This document shows, one piece after another, positions 61,296-64,000 of a DNA stretch of 64,000 nucleotides. The notes below the pieces were generated by a model that worked only from the letters and a program-made list of their open reading frames with translations, did no database searches and was not told the DNA's origin. The translations under genes were made by a program, and so were the position numbers. The DNA is from JACKAQ01 sp020634975 [NCBI: Calditrichia bacterium] (GTDB lineage Bacteria > Calditrichota > Calditrichia > RBG-13-44-9), in contig JACKAQ010000001.1 of the NCBI GenBank assembly GCA_020634975.1, positions 1,922,001 to 1,986,000 on the forward strand. The letters run 5' to 3'. The number at the start of each line of letters is the position of its first letter. Within the stretch, counting starts at the first letter, position 1.

Positions 61296-63923
61296 TTACA
61301 GCACATCGAACGGCGTTTGGGTTGTTTCGCCATCCGAAATCAGCTGACCGGTTCGTTGAATGAGAAAATAGCGATAATCCACATCGTGCGGCGCCAACAT
61401 CGATTCGAGCACTTCGTTGATTTTTGTAGCGCGTCCCTCGATGGTTACCAGCGTTACGTGCAACACATCTTTTTCCAGATATATTTTTCGCACAAACGGG
61501 CGGATGTCCACATCTTTCATGCCGTCTTTTCCGGCGCGTTGGATCATCGCTTCGGGTTTTGCCAGCCATTCATCAATCCAGTCTTGCGGCAGCTTAAATT
61601 GTTGCAACGCAATTTCGTATGTGGAGCAATTGATAATGGCGGCGAGTGCGGACACCTTTCGAAAGATGCCCTGAAACTGTAAAATTCGGATGCCTTCGGG
61701 TAAAACGGTGTTGAATTGTTGGGCGAGATCGAGCTCGCGTCCCACTTCAACTTCCATATCCAGATATTCTGCGATAGAGGAAATACCGGTCGGCAACGGC
61801 ATTCCGTACCCAATTTTGGGATTGCGCCGCAACCCCTGCGAATACACGAGGGGAATTTTGGCTAATTTGGCGCATCGCTCAAAAACGCGCACATTATCCA
61901 GATGGGAGATAAACCGCATTGCCCCGGTTTTGGAGTAGCGAACCCGGATTTTCCGTTTGATCGCCGGCGTAGTAACCTGTTTCTTTTTGCCACGCCGTCC
62001 GAAACGGACCGGTTCGTCCGAGGGAACAACAACGGATTGGGCACTTTGCCCCGGGAGATTCACACGGTGTTGCGTTGCGCCGGATTGGCAATATCGCTCG
62101 AAATCGGATCGCTTTATCCCGCCGTAGCCCAGCGAGACCCGTTCTTTATTGAGCGGATGGAGCTGCCCTTGCAGCGCGCGCAACTTTTCTTCTTTGAGAT
62201 GGGTTTTGGAAATCCCCACATCGATGTGATCCCACGGCAGTGCAACAGTGATAGAAATAGCCGACCGATACCAATCCAGCGGAAGCTGCGTTTCTGCGAA
62301 TGCGGCATCCCAGGCCTCCGGATTGATGGATTCCGGGTTGCCCTCAAATCGTGCACCGTTGCGATATGCAGCCGCGATGACATCCGCCAGTTGGCGGTCG
62401 CCACGGGCGATGATGCTTTGCAACGCCGCAATTTTGGGATGTTGATAAACGAAACGCACCGGTAGCGCTGCCAGCCGAATTTTTAGCATCTCCAGCTTTT
62501 TTTCGATGGCGGCGGGGTTTTCCGGTTTTTCCCATTGGAAGGGTGTGTGTGGTGTGGGTGAGAAAATTTGTACGGAAACGATGATATCTGCATCGGGAAA
62601 GGGTTGCGCGGCATCCATACACATACGAACCACATCCTCAATTGCAGCCACATCGTCGGGTTTTTCGGTCGGCAAACCGATGGTAAAATTAAGTTGTACA
62701 GCAGACCAGCCTTTTTCCAGCGCCGCTTTTAGCGCAGCAACAATATCCGCATCGCGCAGCGCACAGTTAACAACCGTTCGCAATCGCGGGGTTGCGGCGT
62801 GCACGGCAATCACAAACGGTGATTGCTTTAAATCCAGCGCAACATCCGTCGAATTCGGTTTGCGAAAATTCATTCTGCCTTCCGGCAGCGACAGCGTTAT
62901 GCGCGGTTCTTCAACCAGCCACTTATCTTTCAGCATGCCCCAATAATCGCTGTTTCCGTCCACCGTAAAACTGATGGGGAATGGCATCGACACATTTTCC
63001 AGCCGGGAAAGGTGGTTCTGCAATTCCTGAAATAAATGGATTTGCACAGACGGCTGCAAAACGCCGGAATGACGAAACGCAAATGGTGCATCCGGTGAAT
63101 CGGTAATTGCCGGAACGGAAACGACATCGAAACTGTGGCGGTTTTGCGCGGTATCCGCAATGGCCGCCAGCGGTTTGAACGATAGCGATTTATACGCGCC
63201 GGTTTTTCCGGTTCGGGCAGAAATTCGGGCAGGTGCATCGGCTGCCGTTGCCGAAAGCCCCTGAAATTCCCGAAAGCTGTTGAACTGCGGCTGATACATT
63301 GATGGCACATAAACACCGGCTATCCCGCAAAGCAATTTTAGCACATCTGCTTTGGTTGCACCGCTTTGCTGTTCCACAATTGTGGCAATTTCCAGCATCG
63401 CGGTTTCAGGATCGCCGATGATCACGGCATCGAAAAAGGCGGTCAATGGCTCGGGATTGCTCATCACCGGGCCGCAACCGATAATTAACGGCGCAGCGTC
63501 ACTGCGTTCGGATTGTCGCAGCGGCAATTGCGCCACATTCAACATTGATAATACATTGGTGCAGGACAGCCAATCCTGCAAAAAAAAGGTAATAATTTGA
63601 AATTGATTGAGTGCTGTTTTGGATTCTAAAGAGAAGAGCGGAATTTCGGCTGATTGTAACGTTGCTTCGGCATCGATGCCGGGGAAATAACAGCGTTCTG
63701 CCCATATGGTTTTGGCGTCGTTCAACAGATAATACAACGATTCAAAAGCAATATTTCGCATGCCGGCGTCGTACAGGTCGGCATAACACAGGGCTATTTT
63801 CAGCTTTATTTCATCAGAATTTTTTACAAATGCATCGAATTCGTTGCCCAAAAACCGGGTGGGCTTGTTTACAACCGGCAGAAACGCCGCATCAATTCTG
63901 CTCTTTAGCTCCATTTCTGACAA
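61296..63923 (-). CDS. Radical-SAM-like/DUF2344 protein lacking the iron-sulfur cysteine motif
   Basis: 875 residues, probable TTG start at 63923 with GGAGAG six bases upstream (ATG 63914 is the alternative). The order matches the fused TIGR03960/TIGR03936 proteins encoded before RNase G: a B12-binding-like N-terminus (about 1-220; IALCYADLYDAGMRNIAF, IIGCGPVMSNPEPL), a radical-SAM barrel (about 240-600; WSAVQLNFTIGLPTEKPDDV) and a C-terminal DUF2344 domain (about 660-875; IRVRYSKTGAMRFISHLDNVRVFERC). The CxxxCxxC cluster motif expected around residues 240-260 is absent, and no such motif occurs anywhere in the protein. It therefore cannot perform normal radical-SAM chemistry. Confidence 0.85.
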   Translation of the reverse strand: MSEMELKSRIDAAFLPVVNKPTRFLGNEFDAFVKNSDEIKLKIALCYADLYDAGMRNIAFESLYYLLNDAKTIWAERCYFPGIDAEATLQSAEIPLFSLESKTALNQFQIITFFLQDWLSCTNVLSMLNVAQLPLRQSERSDAAPLIIGCGPVMSNPEPLTAFFDAVIIGDPETAMLEIATIVEQQSGATKADVLKLLCGIAGVYVPSMYQPQFNSFREFQGLSATAADAPARISARTGKTGAYKSLSFKPLAAIADTAQNRHSFDVVSVPAITDSPDAPFAFRHSGVLQPSVQIHLFQELQNHLSRLENVSMPFPISFTVDGNSDYWGMLKDKWLVEEPRITLSLPEGRMNFRKPNSTDVALDLKQSPFVIAVHAATPRLRTVVNCALRDADIVAALKAALEKGWSAVQLNFTIGLPTEKPDDVAAIEDVVRMCMDAAQPFPDADIIVSVQIFSPTPHTPFQWEKPENPAAIEKKLEMLKIRLAALPVRFVYQHPKIAALQSIIARGDRQLADVIAAAYRNGARFEGNPESINPEAWDAAFAETQLPLDWYRSAISITVALPWDHIDVGISKTHLKEEKLRALQGQLHPLNKERVSLGYGGIKRSDFERYCQSGATQHRVNLPGQSAQSVVVPSDEPVRFGRRGKKKQVTTPAIKRKIRVRYSKTGAMRFISHLDNVRVFERCAKLAKIPLVYSQGLRRNPKIGYGMPLPTGISSIAEYLDMEVEVGRELDLAQQFNTVLPEGIRILQFQGIFRKVSALAAIINCSTYEIALQQFKLPQDWIDEWLAKPEAMIQRAGKDGMKDVDIRPFVRKIYLEKDVLHVTLVTIEGRATKINEVLESMLAPHDVDYRYFLIQRTGQLISDGETTQTPFDVL

Positions 63924-64000
63924 ACAATTCTCTCCAGATCCGCTTTTATCCTCGGGATATTTTGTACCGAATCCGGAATCACGATAATCGAATTTTCGCC
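63905..64000 (-). CDS. C-terminal 31 residues of an unidentified protein
   Basis: An open frame enters from the right edge and ends at TAA (63905-63907), overlapping the start of the radical-SAM homologue by 19 bases. The visible end is IIVIPDSVQNIPRIKADLERIV plus CQKWS. The overlap suggests translational coupling. It is too short to identify. Confidence 0.45.
   Translation of the reverse strand, partial: GENSIIVIPDSVQNIPRIKADLERIVCQKWS

Overview
The window (about 47% G+C by eye) is a chromosomal segment from a Gram-negative bacterium. Outer-membrane and lipoprotein export signals, a hybrid two-component regulator of the Bacteroidetes type, a WD40-caspase, RNase E/G, and promoter elements that fit both the sigma-70 and the Bacteroidetes pattern suggest the FCB group. 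A Calditrichota-like organism is my best guess, but this rests on protein style only. There is no phage, integrase, transposase or CRISPR array. Almost every gene has a recognisable family.

Region by region. 1-8666 (minus): a carbohydrate locus with a one-protein sensor/regulator, a large clan GH-Q phosphorylase-like enzyme and a GH2-type hydrolase cut by the left edge. 8988-23556 (minus): a nine-gene surface-glycan operon with three stand-alone glycosyltransferases, a heparinase II/III-fold protein, two paralogous APH-fold kinases, an ABC exporter, a glycosyltransferase-deacetylase fusion and an AlgE-like outer-membrane barrel. It is preceded by a strongly folded, 144-base untranslated element (23626-23769). 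23776-27287 (minus): a TPR protein and a ZU5-like lipoprotein behind a near-consensus sigma-54 promoter with two upstream palindromes; the gene for an NtrC-type activator lies immediately upstream. 27327-31538 (minus): an oligopeptide ABC transporter with only one ATPase gene. 32122-34612: tRNA-Arg(CCT) and a CLC chloride transporter. 34632-40654 (minus): a WD40-caspase, a decayed uxuA remnant and a Tat-exported D-aminoacylase-like hydrolase.

41001-54481: mostly plus-strand genes for a TPR membrane protein, an HtrA protease followed by a catalytically dead paralogue, a DUF2167 protein, ComEC, an oxidoreductase, an M50 peptidase, an NTF2-like protein, a GT4 glycosyltransferase and a polyprenyl-phosphate glycosyl-1-phosphate transferase, with a REP-like palindrome between the last two; rlmI lies on the minus strand. 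54544-64000: hppD, tRNA-Ala and tRNA-Cys, a YciI-like lipoprotein, a DNA glycosylase, yhbY, an unrecognised protein, RNase E/G and a radical-SAM homologue that has lost its iron-sulfur cluster cysteines.

The most interesting unit is 8988-27287. A sigma-54 activator with its own binding sites and promoter sits directly upstream of a lipoprotein/TPR pair, a structured leader and a glycan operon of unusual composition. No polymerase of a known type (Wzy, Alg8, BcsA) lies in the operon, so how the polymer is built, and what it is, is open.
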